Position numbers and translations under genes: made by a program. The notes below the pieces were generated by a model. It had not been told where the DNA came from. It worked only from the letters and a program-made list of their open reading frames with translations, and did no database searches. A stretch of 64,000 nucleotides of DNA, from NCBI GenBank assembly GCA_033063855.1, contig CP093829.1, positions 15,779,537 to 15,843,536 on the forward strand, in the 5' to 3' direction. The stretch comes from Smittia aterrima. Its lineage: Eukaryota; Arthropoda; Insecta; Diptera; Chironomidae. Numbering within the stretch: the first letter of the stretch is position 1; each line of letters starts with the position of its first letter. Of the stretch, positions 1 to 13,374 are shown in pieces.

Positions 1-3000
1 ACCGGGCTTGGACTCGAGCGACATCTTGAACGTGATTTTCTGCTCGCAACCACTGAAGAGTTTGTTAAACGTTTCGGTGGAAACAGAGCCATCAACAAAG
101 TCCTAATTGCCAACAATGGAATCGCCGCTGTCAAGTGCATGCGATCAATCCGACGCTGGTCTTACGAAATGTTTAAGAACGAACGTGCAGTTCGTTTTGT
201 GGTTATGGTTACACCAGAAGATCTGAAGGCCAACGCTGAGTAAGTTACACGACTTCAAAGGTCAAAATAGGTTTTAATTGCTTCTTTACAACTTCAATCC
301 AGGTACATCAAGATGGCCGATCATTACGTTCCTGTTCCTGGTGGATCGAACAACAATAACTACGCAAACGTTGAGTTGATTGTTGATATCGCATTGAGAA
401 CTCAAGTGCAAGCTGTTTGGGCTGGATGGGGCCATGCTTCAGAAAATCCTAAATTGCCGGAATTGCTTCACAAGAACGGTTTGGTGTTCTTGGGGCCACC
501 AGAAAAAGCTATGTGGGCTTTAGGAGACAAGGTCGCCTCTTCAATCGTCGCTCAAACTGCAGACATTCCAACACTTCCATGGTCAGGATCAGAGCTCAAG
601 GCTCAATACAGCGGAAAGAAAATCAAAATATCGACGGAGTTGTTCAATCGCGGTTGTGTCACTTCAGCTGAATATGGATTAATTAATGCAAGTAAAATCG
701 GATATCCCGTGATGATTAAAGCGTCAGAAGGAGGTGGTGGAAAAGGAATTCGTCGCGTTGATCATGCTGATGAGTTTCCAGCTCTCTTCCGTCAAGTTCA
801 AGCTGAAGTTCCCGGATCTCCGATCTTTGTCATGAAACTCGCCAAAGGTGCTCGGCATTTGGAAGTTCAACTGCTTGCCGATCAATATGGAAATGCAATC
901 AGTTTGTTTGGAAGAGATTGCAGTATTCAACGACGTCATCAGAAAATCATTGAAGAAGCGCCAGCTATTGTTGCGGAGCCTGAAGTCTTTGAAGAAATGG
1001 AAAAATCTGCCGTTCGCCTTGCAAAGATGGTTGGATATGTTAGCGCGGGAACAGTCGAGTATCTCTACGATACTGACGGAAACTTTTTCTTCTTGGAGTT
1101 GAATCCTCGTTTGCAAGTTGAACATCCCTGCACAGAAATGGTTTCTGATGTCAACTTGCCAGCTTGTCAGCTTCAAATCGGTATGGGAATTCCATTGTAT
1201 CGTATTAAAGACATTCGTTTGATGTATGGTGAATCACCATGGGAATCTACAATTATCGACTTCGACAATCCCACGAACAAACCTAGACCGTGGGGACACG
1301 TAATTGCTGCTCGCATTACTTCAGAAAACCCAGATGAAGGGTTCAAGCCATCTTCGGGAACAGTTCAAGAATTGAACTTCCGATCGAGCAAGAATGTTTG
1401 GGGATACTTCAGTGTTGCAGCGTCGGGAGGTCTTCATGAGTTTGCTGATTCTCAGTTTGGACATTGCTTCTCTTGGGGAGAAAATCGTAACCAAGCGCGT
1501 GAGAATTTGGTAATTGCGCTTAAAGAGCTTTCGATTCGTGGGGATTTCAGAACAACTGTCGAGTATCTCATCACTTTACTCGAAGCCAACCGCTTCTTAG
1601 ATAACACAATTGACACAGCTTGGCTCGATGCTTTGATCGCTGAACGAGTCAAGTCTGACAAACCTGATGTGTTATTGGGAGTTATTTGCGGAGCGCTTCA
1701 CATTGCCGATCGTCAAATTATCGAAACGTTTACGCACTTCCAGACATCGCTTGAAAAAGGTCAAATTCAAGCTGCCAACACACTTACAAACGTTGTTGAT
1801 GTTGAATTGATTTCCGAGGCAGTTAAGTACAAAGTTCAAGCCGTGAAAAGTGGAAGTAACTCATACTTCTTGGTGATGAATGGATCGTTCAAAGAAGTTG
1901 ATGTTCATCGCTTGTCTGATGGGGGAATGTTATTGTCCTTGGAAGGCGCCAGTTACACGACTTACATGAAAGAAGAGGTTGATCGTTATCGCATCGTTAT
2001 TGGAAATCAAACTTGCGTCTTTGATAAAGAGAATGATCCGTCATTGCTTCGCAGTCCATCAGCGGGAAAACTCATCAATTTGCTTATTGAAGACGGCGGT
2101 CATGTCTCGAAAGGCCAACCGTACGCTGAAATTGAAGTTATGAAAATGGTAATGACCCTAACAAGTCAAGAGAACGGATCGATTACGTTTTTAAAACGTT
2201 CTGGTGCTGTTCTCGATGCTGGATCATTGATTGGAAGCCTTGAGCTTGATGACCCCTCTTTAGTCACTAAAGCTCAGCTCTATCGCAACACTTGGCCCGT
2301 CAACGACAATGTTCACGTACAAGAAAAGATGAATCGTATTCACAACAACTACAAATCGATTCTCGAGAACACTCTTTCCGGCTTTTGCTTGCCCGATCCA
2401 TACAACGCACCAAGACTTCGTGAGATCATCGAAAAGTTTATGCAGAGCTTAAGAGATCCATCATTGCCATTGTTGGAGCTTCAAGAAGTGATCGCTAGCA
2501 TCTCTAATCGCATTCCAGTTTCAGTTGAGAAGAAAATCAGAAAACTGATGATGCTCTACGAGCGAAACATAACGAGCGTCCTTGCACAATTCCCAAGTCA
2601 ACAAATCGCATCTGTTATCGATAGCCATGCTGCTACGTTGCAAAAACGAACTGATCGTGACGTGTTTTTCCTGACTACGCAAGGAATTGTTCAGCTCGTT
2701 CAACGCTATCGAAACGGCATTCGAGGTAGAATGAAGGCTGCCGTTCACGAGTTGTTGCGACAATATTTTGCTGTCGAAAGCCAATTCCAACACGGACATT
2801 ACGACAAGTGCGTTGCACACATTCGTGAAAACAACAAAGACGATATGTTGACGGTTGTGAATACAATTTTCTCACATTCTCAAGTCGCTAAAAAGAATTT
2901 ATTGGTGACGCTCTTAATTGATCATTTGTGGAGCAATGAACCTGGTTTAACCGATGAATTAGCCGCCACTTTAAGTGAACTTACGTCATTGAATCGCGCT

Positions 3001-6000
3001 GAACATTCACGTGTCGCTTTGAGAGCTCGTCAAGTGTTGATTGCTGCTCATCAACCAGCATACGAGCTTCGTCACAATCAAATGGAATCAATTTTCTTAT
3101 CAGCCGTTGACATGTATGGCCATGATTTTCACCCCGAGAACTTGCAACGCTTGATTCTTTCGGAAACTTCAATCTTCGACATTCTTCATGATTTCTTCTA
3201 TCATTCAAATCGCGCTGTTTGCAATGCTGCTCTGGAAGTATATGTTAGACGAGCATATACTTCTTACGAGCTTACGTGCTTACAGCATTTGGAGTTGTCT
3301 GGAGAGGTTCCACTAGTTCACTTCCAGTTCCTTCTACCAACTGCTCATCCAAATCGACTTCCCGCTGATGCTAACGGAGATGTGCATACGGGAAATTTCT
3401 CGAGAGCGGGTTGCATGGCTGCTTTCGATTCCTTTGATCATTTCCAACAATATTCTGATGAAATTTTGGATCTCTTGGAGGATTTAACGTCGCCAAGTTA
3501 TGGAAACACAAAAGTACTTGATGCTGTTGAAGCGGCCGACTCTGTTTCAGAAGATCGTCGCATGAGCACATCAATCAACGTTTCCCTTTCGGTCGATGGA
3601 ACTCTCCGCACAACTGAAGGAGAGCAATGTACAACGTCATCGGAACCAATTCATATTTTGAGTATCGCAGTACGTGACTTGGGAGACTTAGATGACATAC
3701 AAATGGCGAACCTCTTTGGCACATACTGCGCTCAACATCGCGAAGAGTTGATTGCTAGACGTGTAAGAAGAATCACGTTTGCATCATTGAAGAAGCGTCA
3801 GTTCCCTAAGTTCTTTACTTATCGATCACGCGATTTGTTCGATGAAGACAGAATCTATCGTCACTTGGAACCTGCTTGTGCATTCCAACTTGAATTGAAT
3901 CGGATGCGTACTTACGATTTGGAAGCTCTGCCAACTGCTAATCAAAAGATGCATTTGTACTTGGGACGCGCGAAGACAGCCAACGATATGAAAGTGTCAG
4001 ATTATCGTTTCTTTATTCGTTCGATCATTCGTCACTCGGATTTGATTACGAAGGAAGCTTCATTCGAGTATCTGCAAAATGAAGGTGAAAGAGTTTTGTT
4101 GGAAGCAATGGATGAGCTCGAAGTAGCTTTCTCTCATCGTCATGCAAAGCACACCGATTGCAATCACATTTTCCTCAACTTCGTTCCATGCGTCATCATG
4201 GATCCAGCCAAGGTGAGAGTTTTAAATGTCATTCGACAAATTTGAAAGCTTATGTTTTTTTTAGATTGAGGAGTCAGTGACAAAGATGATTATGCGCTAT
4301 GGACCACGCTTGTGGAAACTACGAGTTCTCCAAGCCGAGCTCAAACTTGTCATTCGTCCGACGCCACAATCAGGCACAACTGCCATTCGTCTTTGCATTG
4401 CAAACGATTCCGGATACTTCTTAGACATTTCGATGTATCAAGAACTTAAGGAACAAGGCGTTATCAAGTTCCACGCTTACGGAAAACGTCAAGGACCGTT
4501 GCATCAACTCCCTATCTCAACACCATACATGACAAAAGATTATTTGCAGCAGAAGAGATTCCAAGCTCAATCAAATGGGACGACCTACTGTAAGTTCAAT
4601 GACCTCTCCGAATGACCATGAAAATAAGTTTCCTTTCCATTCTGAAGGCTTCGATCTGCCCGATATGTTCCGTCAAATGACTGAGAGATTATGGAAACAA
4701 TTCTCAAAAGATCGTCCATCAGAAGATATTCGCATTCCTGAGAAGGTTTTAATGGAATGCAATGAACTCGTTTTGAATGGAGACACAATGGAAGAAGTTC
4801 AGCGTCTTCCTGGCGAAAATGACGTAAGTTTCAACTGAAAACAAAACAAAGTTCTGCTTGTGATAATTATTTTATTAGATCGGAATGGTTGCGTGGAGAA
4901 TTAAACTTGCTACGCCTGAGTTCCCGAATGGTCGTGACATCGTCGTTATTGCCAACGATTTGACTTGCTTCATCGGTTCATTTGGTCCGCAAGAAGACAT
5001 GGTTTTTCAAAAGGCGTCAGAGATTGCTCGTAAATTGAAAGTTCCAAGAATTTATGTATCGTGCAACAGTGGAGCTCGCATTGGATTGGCGGAGGAAGTG
5101 AAATCGTTGTTCAGAATTGCATGGGAAGATCCCGATGAGCCAGAGAAGGGATTCAAGTATCTCTATTTGACAACGGAAGATTACAGCAAGCTCGCAAGCA
5201 AGAACTCAGTTCGTGCAATTCTTATCGAAGACGAAGGCGAGCCTCGGTACAAAATCACCGACATTATTGGTCAAAAAGATGGTTTGGGCGTTGAAAATCT
5301 TCGTTATGCAGGTATGATTGCCAGCGAAACTTCAAAAGCATACGAAGATATCGTAACTATTTCAATGGTTACTTGCCGAACTATTGGTATCGGATCATAT
5401 CTTGTACGTCTAGGACAGCGAGTCATTCAAATTGAAAACTCTCACATTATTCTTACTGGATATGCTGCTTTGAACAAGGTAAAATTATATAAAAAAAAAT
5501 CTACATTTCTAGTAAATTCATAAACTATAATTCTACAGCTTCTTGGTCGCAAAGTTTACGCTTCAAATAATCAACTTGGTGGAATTCAGATCATGTTCAA
5601 CAATGGAGTCTCGCACAAGACTGATGGTAAGTCCAACAAATCTTTACATTTCATTTTATTAAAAAAAAAAGTATTTTACTCTAGTGAGTGATTTGGATGG
5701 AATCCTAACTGTCCTTCATTGGCTCTCTTACATGCCGGATCGCCGAGGAGGAACTCTCCCAATGGTCATCTCTAACGATCCAGTTACACGTAATATTGGA
5801 TACATTCCAACTAAAGCTCCATACGATCCACGATGGATGTTGGCAGGTCGTGTCAATCCAGTGAATCACAACGAATGGGAAACTGGTTTCTTCGATAGAA
5901 ACTCATGGTCCGAAATCATGGAGCCATGGGCTCAAACGGTTGTGACAGGAAGAGCTCGTTTGGGAGGCATTCCCGTTGGAGTAATTGCTGTTGAAACAAG

Positions 6001-7251
6001 AACTGTTGAAGTTACAGTTCCTGCTGATCCTGCCAATTTGGATTCGGAATCGAAGACTTGCCAGCAAGCTGGTCAAGTTTGGTATCCAGATTCTTCATTC
6101 AAAACAGCTCAAGCTATCAAAGACTTTTCGCGTGAAGAACTTCCGCTTATCATCTTCGCCAATTGGCGTGGATTCTCAGGAGGTCAAAAGGATATGTACG
6201 AGCAGATTGTAAAGTTCGGCGCTTACATTGTTGATGGACTTCGCGAGTACAAACAACCTGTTATGGTTTATTTACCACCCAATGCTGAACTTCGTGGTGG
6301 AGCCTGGGCTGTATTAGACTCTTTGATTAATCCACGTTACCTTGAAACTTACGCTGATCCCGAGTCACGTGCTGGTGTTTTGGAACCAGAGGGAATCGTT
6401 GAAGTTAAATACAAAGAAAAAGATTTGCTCACAACAATTCAACGCATCGATCCAACAACTTTGAATGTAAGAAATTTATTTGTCTTAATTTATTCTCATA
6501 ATTTATTTCTTTTTTTTCTCTCTCTCTCTCTAAAGCTTCAAAAGGAGATTGCTGAAGCAAACGGCAACAAAGAAATTATTAGTGCCTTGGAATTAAAGGT
6601 CAAGGAGCGTGCACAATCTCTGATGCATGTTTATCACACCGTAGCTGTTCATTTCGCTGACTTGCATGACACTCCCGAGCGAATGCTTGAGAAAGGCTGC
6701 ATCAGTGAAATCGTTCCATGGCGAACATCTCGTGGCTTCTTTTACTGGAGATTAAGACGTTGCCTCCTTGAAGATCATTTCGTAAAGAAGATAATTTGCG
6801 CTCAGGATATGCCAGTGGGACAAGCACAATGTAAGAACTGCGTTTCACCAGTTTTTTTATTTATAACTAAATTTATTTTCAGCAATGCTTCGTCGATGGT
6901 TTGTCGAGGACAAGGGAGATACAAACGCTTATCAATGGGAACAAAGTGTACCAGTCGTTGAATGGATGGAAGAGCAACAAAAGAACGAAAACTCGTCTGT
7001 GAATCGCAACATCAAATCTGTTAAGAAAGATGCCATAATCTCGCAAATTCAGCAATCTCTCGAGGTAAGAGATCTTCTTGATTGTAAGAACAATATTTTA
7101 CTTTTTATTTTATTAGGACTGTCCTGAAATGGCTCTTGATGCCGTTGTTGGCTTATGTCAAGCCTTGCTACCTGCTCAACGAGGTGAAGTCGTTCGAACT
7201 CTCGCACAATTGGAGTTCGAGAATAAAGAAGGCGGCCAGTTATCAATGTAA
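1..7251 (+). CDS. ACC: Acetyl-CoA carboxylase, partial (5' end outside window)
   Basis: Biotin-dependent enzyme that carboxylates acetyl-CoA to malonyl-CoA, the committed step of fatty-acid synthesis. Exons: 1-239, 303-4212, 4265-4589, 4648-4823, 4879-5478, 5539-5626, 5685-6466, 6536-6830, 6883-7064, 7117-7251; all phases close, giving 2243 codons plus stop. Domain order: biotin carboxylase from about residue 30, with the ATP-grasp glycine loop EGGGGKGIR and the RLQVEHPCTE segment; biotin carrier with EVMKM, the biotinylated Lys at 2143-2145 (about residue 694); long central region; carboxyltransferase over the last ~750 residues (SCNSGARIGLAEE, GGRVV-type segments, NWRGFSGGQKDMYEQ). Only the extreme N-terminus, probably about 100 residues or fewer, is missing; the usual insect length is about 2300-2500. 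Polyadenylation signals AATAAA at 7344 and 7377. No frameshift or missing catalytic motif seen. Confidence 0.97.
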
Positions 7252-7496
7252 TCAACTTCGTCAATTGAATTTAATGTTAGTGAAGATTAATTTGTTAATT
7301 AAGGAATCATTTGTTTTGAATTTTTAGAGAAAGCAAAAAGGGAAATAAATGAGCTCTGTACAATATTTCGGGAAATAATAAAATTTCGTTTTTCAATATC
7401 CAAACCACTTGTTTTAATTATTATTTGAATCGAAACTTTTATTTTCTTAAACACCGCAAAGAACAAAGAAGGAGCATCAACATTTATCGAATTCCT

Positions 7497-9510
7497 TCAC
7501 CAAAAGTTAGGATTGATTTTTCCTTTTGGTTGTTCGAATCGATTATCTCTGAAGAACGTTGATATTGTGACTCGCAATCGATCTAAAGCAGCTCTCATGG
7601 TTGAGTCAATACTTTGTTCAACAGCGGGAAGGTAACAGTCACGAAGCATGATCATGAGTTTTACAAATTGCTTTCCAAATGTCTGATGAAGAGTTGATCC
7701 GGATGTTTCTAAGATCTTATCAAGAAGATGTAAGTACATCGGGTCAGGACGTGAATTGAATGTGTTGACGAGATATTTCCATCCGTAGTCGATTCCAAAT
7801 GGGTTTGCAGCTTTTTCTTCTCGACGAGAATGAGTTATCCAAATAGCAGAGAAGAATGTCGCGAACTTTGATGTGCGTTCTTGATACACCACGTACATTT
7901 CGGGTTGATCGCTTCTCATTCTATATCCCCAAGTCTTCAGGAAATCTTCATCGCTTTGTCCATTCTGCTGAGGCGGTTTATAAGGCATAAGGAAGGGACA
8001 CTCTTTGTAAAGCTTTGCGATAAAGATTTGTGCAAATTCAGGGAATTTCTGGCACAAAGCGACAGTGACAGCTGCTACATAAAAAATTGTTTCAGGCTTT
8101 TTGTCACAAACGTCCTAAGTAAGAAATAAAGTATTAAAACTCAATGAACAAAATAAATCGAACAACTCCTTACAATTAACTTTTCAGCTAGTCGAAGTTT
8201 CGTCCAATCGTTGGCTTGTTGATGATCGTTGACTGAAATAATTCCCTTTGAAGTTTCGACCCTCTCCCCAGATAGTAAAAGTTGTAATTTCTGAAATCCT
8301 TCAATCAAAGATGATCGCTTCGTCTCATTTAAATAGTTGATTGGCGAATTAACTGCTATTTTTAAAGCAAATCTTAGCGATTCAAGTTCTTTGGCTTCCG
8401 ACAGTTGCTTTGTTCCTTTATATTTCTGGTCCAAGAAATCAATAAGTTGATTGAAATAGTTGCCTGTTCCATTTTGTGAAAAAAATTTTGTAGCGCGCTC
8501 TTCAATTAGAGGCTGCTCTTGTGGAACTTGTGCAGCCGCTGCTCTTGCTGCTTCAGCTTTTGTTAGCACCTCAATTTTTTCAGCTTCCTTCTGCGCCTTT
8601 TTCTCGTCAGCTTCCTTTTGAGCTTTCCTGGCCAGTTGTTGTTTATTATATTCATCATTTGCAGCAATCAAAAGGTGACAAAGTTCTTCGACGTTGATGC
8701 AGGCTTTCTTCAATCCATCGAGAGAGGCACTGACTGTGTTCTTCTGAAGTTTTACTTCCTCGAATTGTCTTTTGTAAACTTCGAGAATCTGTGACATTTC
8801 AGGATTGCACGACTGAACAATTTTGTTGAAAGCATTTTCAAGTTTCCCGAAGTGGTCCTGCAATTTCTTCAAGCTCTCTTTGAGCTCTTTCTCCTGTTGT
8901 TCAAGATTTTTTCGGTTGTTCATCATTAAATCGTCACGTTGTTTCTTGTAAGCGAGTTCTTGTTGCTCTAGGATCTTCAACTCAGCTTCAATCTGTCTAT
9001 CTAACATTTCTTTCCTTGCTCTAATTTTGTGGAGAGCCTCCACTTCTTTATTTTTTCGGGCATTGTTAAGCTTTTGGTAGAATTCAAATTCTTTATGGGC
9101 TCGAATTTGTAACTGTTCTTGAACTTTCTCGTGAAGCTGTTTGTCACTTATTTTTTGTTGAATCCTTTGCTGTAACGCTTTGTAATCTTCGCTTGTCATT
9201 GAAGACTTGTTAAGATTCTGTTTGCGGTCATTCTGATCTTTTGAATTTATTTTAAAAGAAACTTTTTTCGAGTCCTTTGCCATCGGAAAAGTTGTTTCAA
9301 TTATGCTGTTTGGACCAATTGTTACTGAAGTCGCAAAGTGATTTATTTTAGAGGCTCGTTCGAGCGCACAATTCTTCATTTTTTCGTTTAGATTTTCATA
9401 TAAAAACTAAAAATGTTCAATTAGCTTTTTTGTTACAATAATCAATAATTATGGTTCTCGATACTTACACTTTCACTCTCGTAACTTTTTTCTAACTCTT
9501 CGGTTGCCAT
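7497..9510 (-). CDS. Gle1: GLE1, mRNA-export nucleoporin
   Basis: GLE1 acts at the cytoplasmic face of the nuclear pore, where (family knowledge) it activates the DEAD-box helicase Dbp5/DDX19 with inositol hexakisphosphate to release exported mRNPs. Exons in transcript order: 9510-9469 (14 codons from ATG), 9406-8174, 8114-7497; introns of 62 and 59 bp; phases close to give 630 aa. The middle (about residues 75-300) is a long charged coiled coil rich in K, E and Q, with an Ala-rich stretch at its end. The C-terminal alpha-helical GLE1 domain includes LYKECPFLMPYKP and GYRMRSDQPEMYVVYQERTS. The start is chosen because exon 1 joins in phase to a continuous second exon; a downstream Met in exon 2 would skip only the spliced leader. 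Convergent with ACC, with 245 bp between stop codons; its own poly(A) signal (AATAAA on the minus strand) lies at 7438-7443. Confidence 0.93.
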
Positions 9511-9717
9511 TATCGACAGAATAATTATTGTTATCAATTTTTAGTATAAGCGGATCTTTGAACGTAGTTCTCGGCACCTTGTTTGCCAGCGTTGAAAGTT
9601 AAAACCCCCATCTGGTGGCGCGCCCGGAGAACAGAATTTTAAACGCTGGCAACACAAATCTCTCGATTTTTTCCCCTTCAAGTTTTTTTGGTTGAAATTT
9701 AAATATTTAATCTTCAG
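9511..9717. promoter_or_regulatory. Probable Gle1 5' flank with an 11-bp inverted repeat
   Basis: The short region upstream of the Gle1 ATG carries a perfect inverted repeat, TTGCCAGCGTT at 9583-9593 and AACGCTGGCAA at 9642-9652. The 48-bp spacer between the arms is GC-rich (TCTGGTGGCGCGCC at 9611-9624) and stands out against AT-rich surroundings. The position fits a promoter or boundary element for Gle1, but the function is inferred only. The GGTGGCGC core loosely resembles published Drosophila CTCF sites; this is a weak resemblance, not a match score. Confidence 0.3.
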
Positions 9718-9876
9718 ATAAACGATTTGATTACAATAATTATCTCTCGTGAAATGGCGTTGTCATGTGGATTTTTCAAAATCGATTTGATTCTTAGCTT
9801 TACCTTCTTTGCCGCAATCACAACCTACATGATCATCATCTGTCTTAGAACATGCAATTTCATAATTAAAAAATGA
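9718..9876 (+). pseudogene. Solitary last exon of a gustatory receptor
   Basis: An open 52-codon exon ends in TGA at 9874 and follows a good acceptor (TTTAATCTTCAG). It encodes the hallmark end of insect gustatory receptors: a CGFFKIDLI segment, then the last transmembrane helix with AITTYMIII. The family consensus is GFFxxD followed by TYhhhhhQ, and the terminal QF is replaced here. The exon and the intron end before it (from about 9690) match the last exon of the broken receptor gene at 17004-17048. Its 3' flank (9862-9925) matches 25346-25416 at roughly 87% by eye. No upstream receptor exons occur nearby, so it looks like a duplicated fragment left upstream of Gle1. It could be expressed only if spliced to something unseen. 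Confidence 0.7.
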
Positions 9877-10536
9877 CCGAAACACTTTAAGCGTCAACGA
9901 CATGAAGAAATGGCAAAATATTTGAAAAAAAAATTCCCGCTGAATCTCTTATCAGATAAATTTTTTTCGAATGAAGTGAATGATTCTAGCAAATAATTTG
10001 CAATCCTGACGCTGATACGTTCAAAATTAGGAGTGATAGATCCATACATCTTCTTCTGAAACATGAATGACTGACCAAATTTAGATTTTTGAAATAACTG
10101 CCTAACGCATGCATGAACTGTTTGTTATCAATCGAACATACATTTTTCTTCCTAAAAATGATTTTTCCTTGTAACATATTTTTAAAAAGTTGTGAAGATT
10201 TAGGTTTTTGCAAAGTGTTACAAATCTCCTCCACATTTGGTTTTCTCTTATTTGGATATTTGACTCTAACATGTTTCTTTCGAGAAATACATGTGACGAC
10301 ATACATTTGAACTAGTAATTACCAATTAATTAAATTTATTTAAAATTTGAATGAAAACAATTCTTGATCCGTAATGACAATTACCGACTAATTACAATTT
10401 GCAGTAGAGCGCGGTTCATAAACAAGTTCTGTTTTTTTGATCAGAGATTACACATGAATTCGTAAACGAATTTGCAACAATGGCGAATCGGAAAAATTTC
10501 CACAACATGAAAAGAATAAAATAAAAAAAATATTCC
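9877..10536. other. Intergenic, AT-rich
   Basis: The first ~50 bp continue the receptor-fragment homology (to about 9925). The rest is AT-rich with no coding pattern that I trust. A minus-strand poly(A) signal for the branching-enzyme gene (TTTATT on the plus strand) lies at 10335-10340. Confidence 0.5.
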
Positions 10537-13374
10537 CTAATCAGCCTTGGCAAAGACGAATGCAGTTCTGCTCGGAATATAAACACACATGTGATTACGA
10601 CGTCCCGCATATCCTTCAGGGAATGTTTTATGAATATTCGTTGAATCCACGCGGTTAAATCCACCGAATTCTGGCGCATCAGAGTTGAGAATGATTTTGT
10701 AAGATCCAGCCACTTCGACGCCTAAAGCAAATTGGTTATTTTCTACCAGCAAAAGGCGAAAAACCGATGACTTACCAATTTTGTAATCAGCGAAACTTTT
10801 GCTGCAGTGGAAGTTGAAGACGAAAACAAGCCCGCAACGTTCAAAAGCAACAACCTTGTCGTCTTCGTGTTTCCATGTGACATAGCCAGCATCGTTTCCA
10901 CCCAACCATCCGTACTTCTCTTCAGCAAAGTTCATCGCACGATCCCAGTTATTCAGGAACTTGTATTTTAGCAAATCATTTTCGACGAGGCTCCATTGAC
11001 GACGAGCATCTAACGCAATCAAACAAGTTTGTTAGAAAAAGAAGTAGCAAAAAAATATTAGTTTACAATGGAATGACTCGTTATTTCCAATCCGCGGAAA
11101 GTCCAACCACTCTGGATGTCCAAATTCGTTTCCGATGAAATTCAGATAAGCTTCTCCCCCAAGCCCATTCGTGATCAATCGAATCATTTTATGAAGAGAC
11201 ATTCCGCGGTCGATGGTGATTGATTGATCAGACGTTGTCGACATATGCCAGTACTTGGAACAAGGATGAATTTTTTTTATAGTTATTTTACTTTTTTAAT
11301 TAAAAACGGAAACAAACCATATCCGAGTCCATCAACCAGAACGCTAAGGTTTTATCACCAACCAAAGCTTGATCGTGAGATTCAGCGTAAGCGATTGTCT
11401 TTTCTTTCCACCTGCGGTTTGTCAACGTGTGGATAATATTGCCAATGTTCCAACCCTCATCGGTTTCTTCTTTTAAAACTTTGATCCACTTATCGGGAAT
11501 CGCCATGCCAAGACGATAATCAAATCCTCCTCCACCCTCATAGAAAGAACGACAAAGCGTAGGCATTCCGCTGACATCTTCGGCAATTGTGATAACGTTC
11601 GAGTCCAAGTCATGAAGAATTTTGTTGGCTAATGCGAGATAAACGAACGACTCCGTGTCGACATTCAGACCAAAGTACTCGTTGTAATTACCGGAGAATC
11701 CATCTGCGATACCATGCGAATGATACAACTGAAAATGAAATGATTATGTTTGTTCATATCGCAAAAAAAAAAAATTAAAAGTACCATCGAGGTGACGCCG
11801 TCGAATCGGAAACCATCGAAACAGTATTCGTCGTACCACCATCGCAAATTTGACACCAAGAACCGCAGGACTTCAAATTCGTTGTAGTTGAACAAACGAG
11901 AATCCCAAAGAGAATGTTCGCCACGTCCGCCATCGTGGAAAAAGCAAGAGTTTGTTCCATCGAACTGATTCAATCCATCTTGAACATTCTTGCTCGCGTG
12001 AGAATGCACGACATCCAACATCACGTAGAGTCCATGCTTGTGAGCTGTGTCAACCATATACTGAAAGTAATAACACGTAAGTTACGACCGTTCCCTTTAA
12101 ATCCTTAAGTTATGTAAGACCTTCAAGTCATCCGGAGTTCCAAAACGGGAAGACGCTGCGAAGAAGCTTGTGACTTGATAACCGAAACTCGCGTAGTAAG
12201 CATGTTCCATGATTGCCATAACTTGAATTGCATTGTAGCCCTGTCGAGCGATTCGTGGGATCACGTTGTCTGCAAAATTTCTGTAGCTGCCGATCTCATA
12301 ATTCTCAGTTGCAATGCCGACGTGACATTCGTAGATTCTCATTGAACGTGGAGCCTTCGGACGATTATTACGGAAATGATACTTAGAATGTCCGGGAACA
12401 TTCCAGACGTATTGCTTATAGTTTGTCCCTAAAGTAATGAAAATAATTGAAATGTTTCTCTAAATAATAAAAAATTATTTTTGTACCTTGTCCTGCATCT
12501 TTCGGTGGTTGTACAACATATTTAGCCCAAGGTGAGAGTCGATCAACGAGTTGACCATTTTGGGTACGAACTATTATTTTTACTTCAGAGAGATGGTGAA
12601 GTGGACATGATCCATCTTCACGTGGCGCTAAATGAAGCTCCCACTTTCCAAATGGAAGACTCTTGAAAGCATTCGCTTCCCATTGCCATCCGTTGAAGTC
12701 TCCAGTCAAATAAAGCTCCTTAGCTCCAGGCGCCCACTCGCGAACAATCACAGAGTTGTCATGTTGAATGTGAATTCCGAAGTATTTGTAACCTTGAGAG
12801 AAATTCTCGACGCCACCTTCAGATTCATCGATACGACGAAGCCAATCCTTAACTAGACCATGTCTGAACAAATGAAAAATAATATTTGCAATAAGCAATA
12901 AGTGTGAAGTCAAAGGTCAATGAGAAAACGATCGCGTGTTTGCTGATAAATTACGTAAATAATAACTAAGCCTCAACTAATACGAAGATCAGCTTCGAAA
13001 GATTAAGAAGAGACAAGCAAAGCGTGTGAGATTTTTTTATGATTTTACGCCAACGAGTTCTCTTTTCTTTCCAATGCCACCAAGACTTCACGACACCGGC
13101 GAATGTCGAGTTCTATTTTCGTTTCTAATGATAACGCATTTCTCTTGACCGGCAACTATACAAAAAGACGATAATGATTCTTCTTTATTCTTTTACGATC
13201 GTCTCCACGATGCACGTTGATGTAAAATATTTTTAGATCAAAATTTTTAATTTGAAGACGACCTTGAAATTACGTTTCATTTTACCTGCGACGGATTTCA
13301 CCTTCAAATGGCTCCAGCCATGGATCGTCTCTAAACACTTGAGTGATGTTCTCAACTTTATCAACTTTCGACAT
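10537..13374 (-). CDS. AGBE: 1,4-alpha-glucan (glycogen) branching enzyme
   Basis: Cytosolic GH13 enzyme that makes alpha-1,6 branches in glycogen. Exons in transcript order: 13374-13286, 12863-12487, 12428-12121, 12060-11785, 11728-11318, 11253-11067, 11009-10776, 10721-10537; phases close to a complete 688-residue protein, the size expected for animals. Visible parts: an N-terminal helical segment (PWLEPFEGEIRRR), a CBM48 module (REWAPGAKELYLTGDFNGW), then the catalytic barrel with DVVHSHAS, FRFDGVTSM (nucleophile Asp), ITIAEDVSGMP (acid/base Glu) and AESHDQALVGDK (stabilising Asp), GNEFGHPEW, and a C-terminal beta domain with FNFHCSKSF. All catalytic residues are present. The 422-bp first intron is the only long one. 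Complete and apparently functional. Confidence 0.96.

Noticed and set aside
724..3574. Frames antisense to ACC up to 150 codons
   Set aside because: They are shadows of the highly conserved ACC coding strand.
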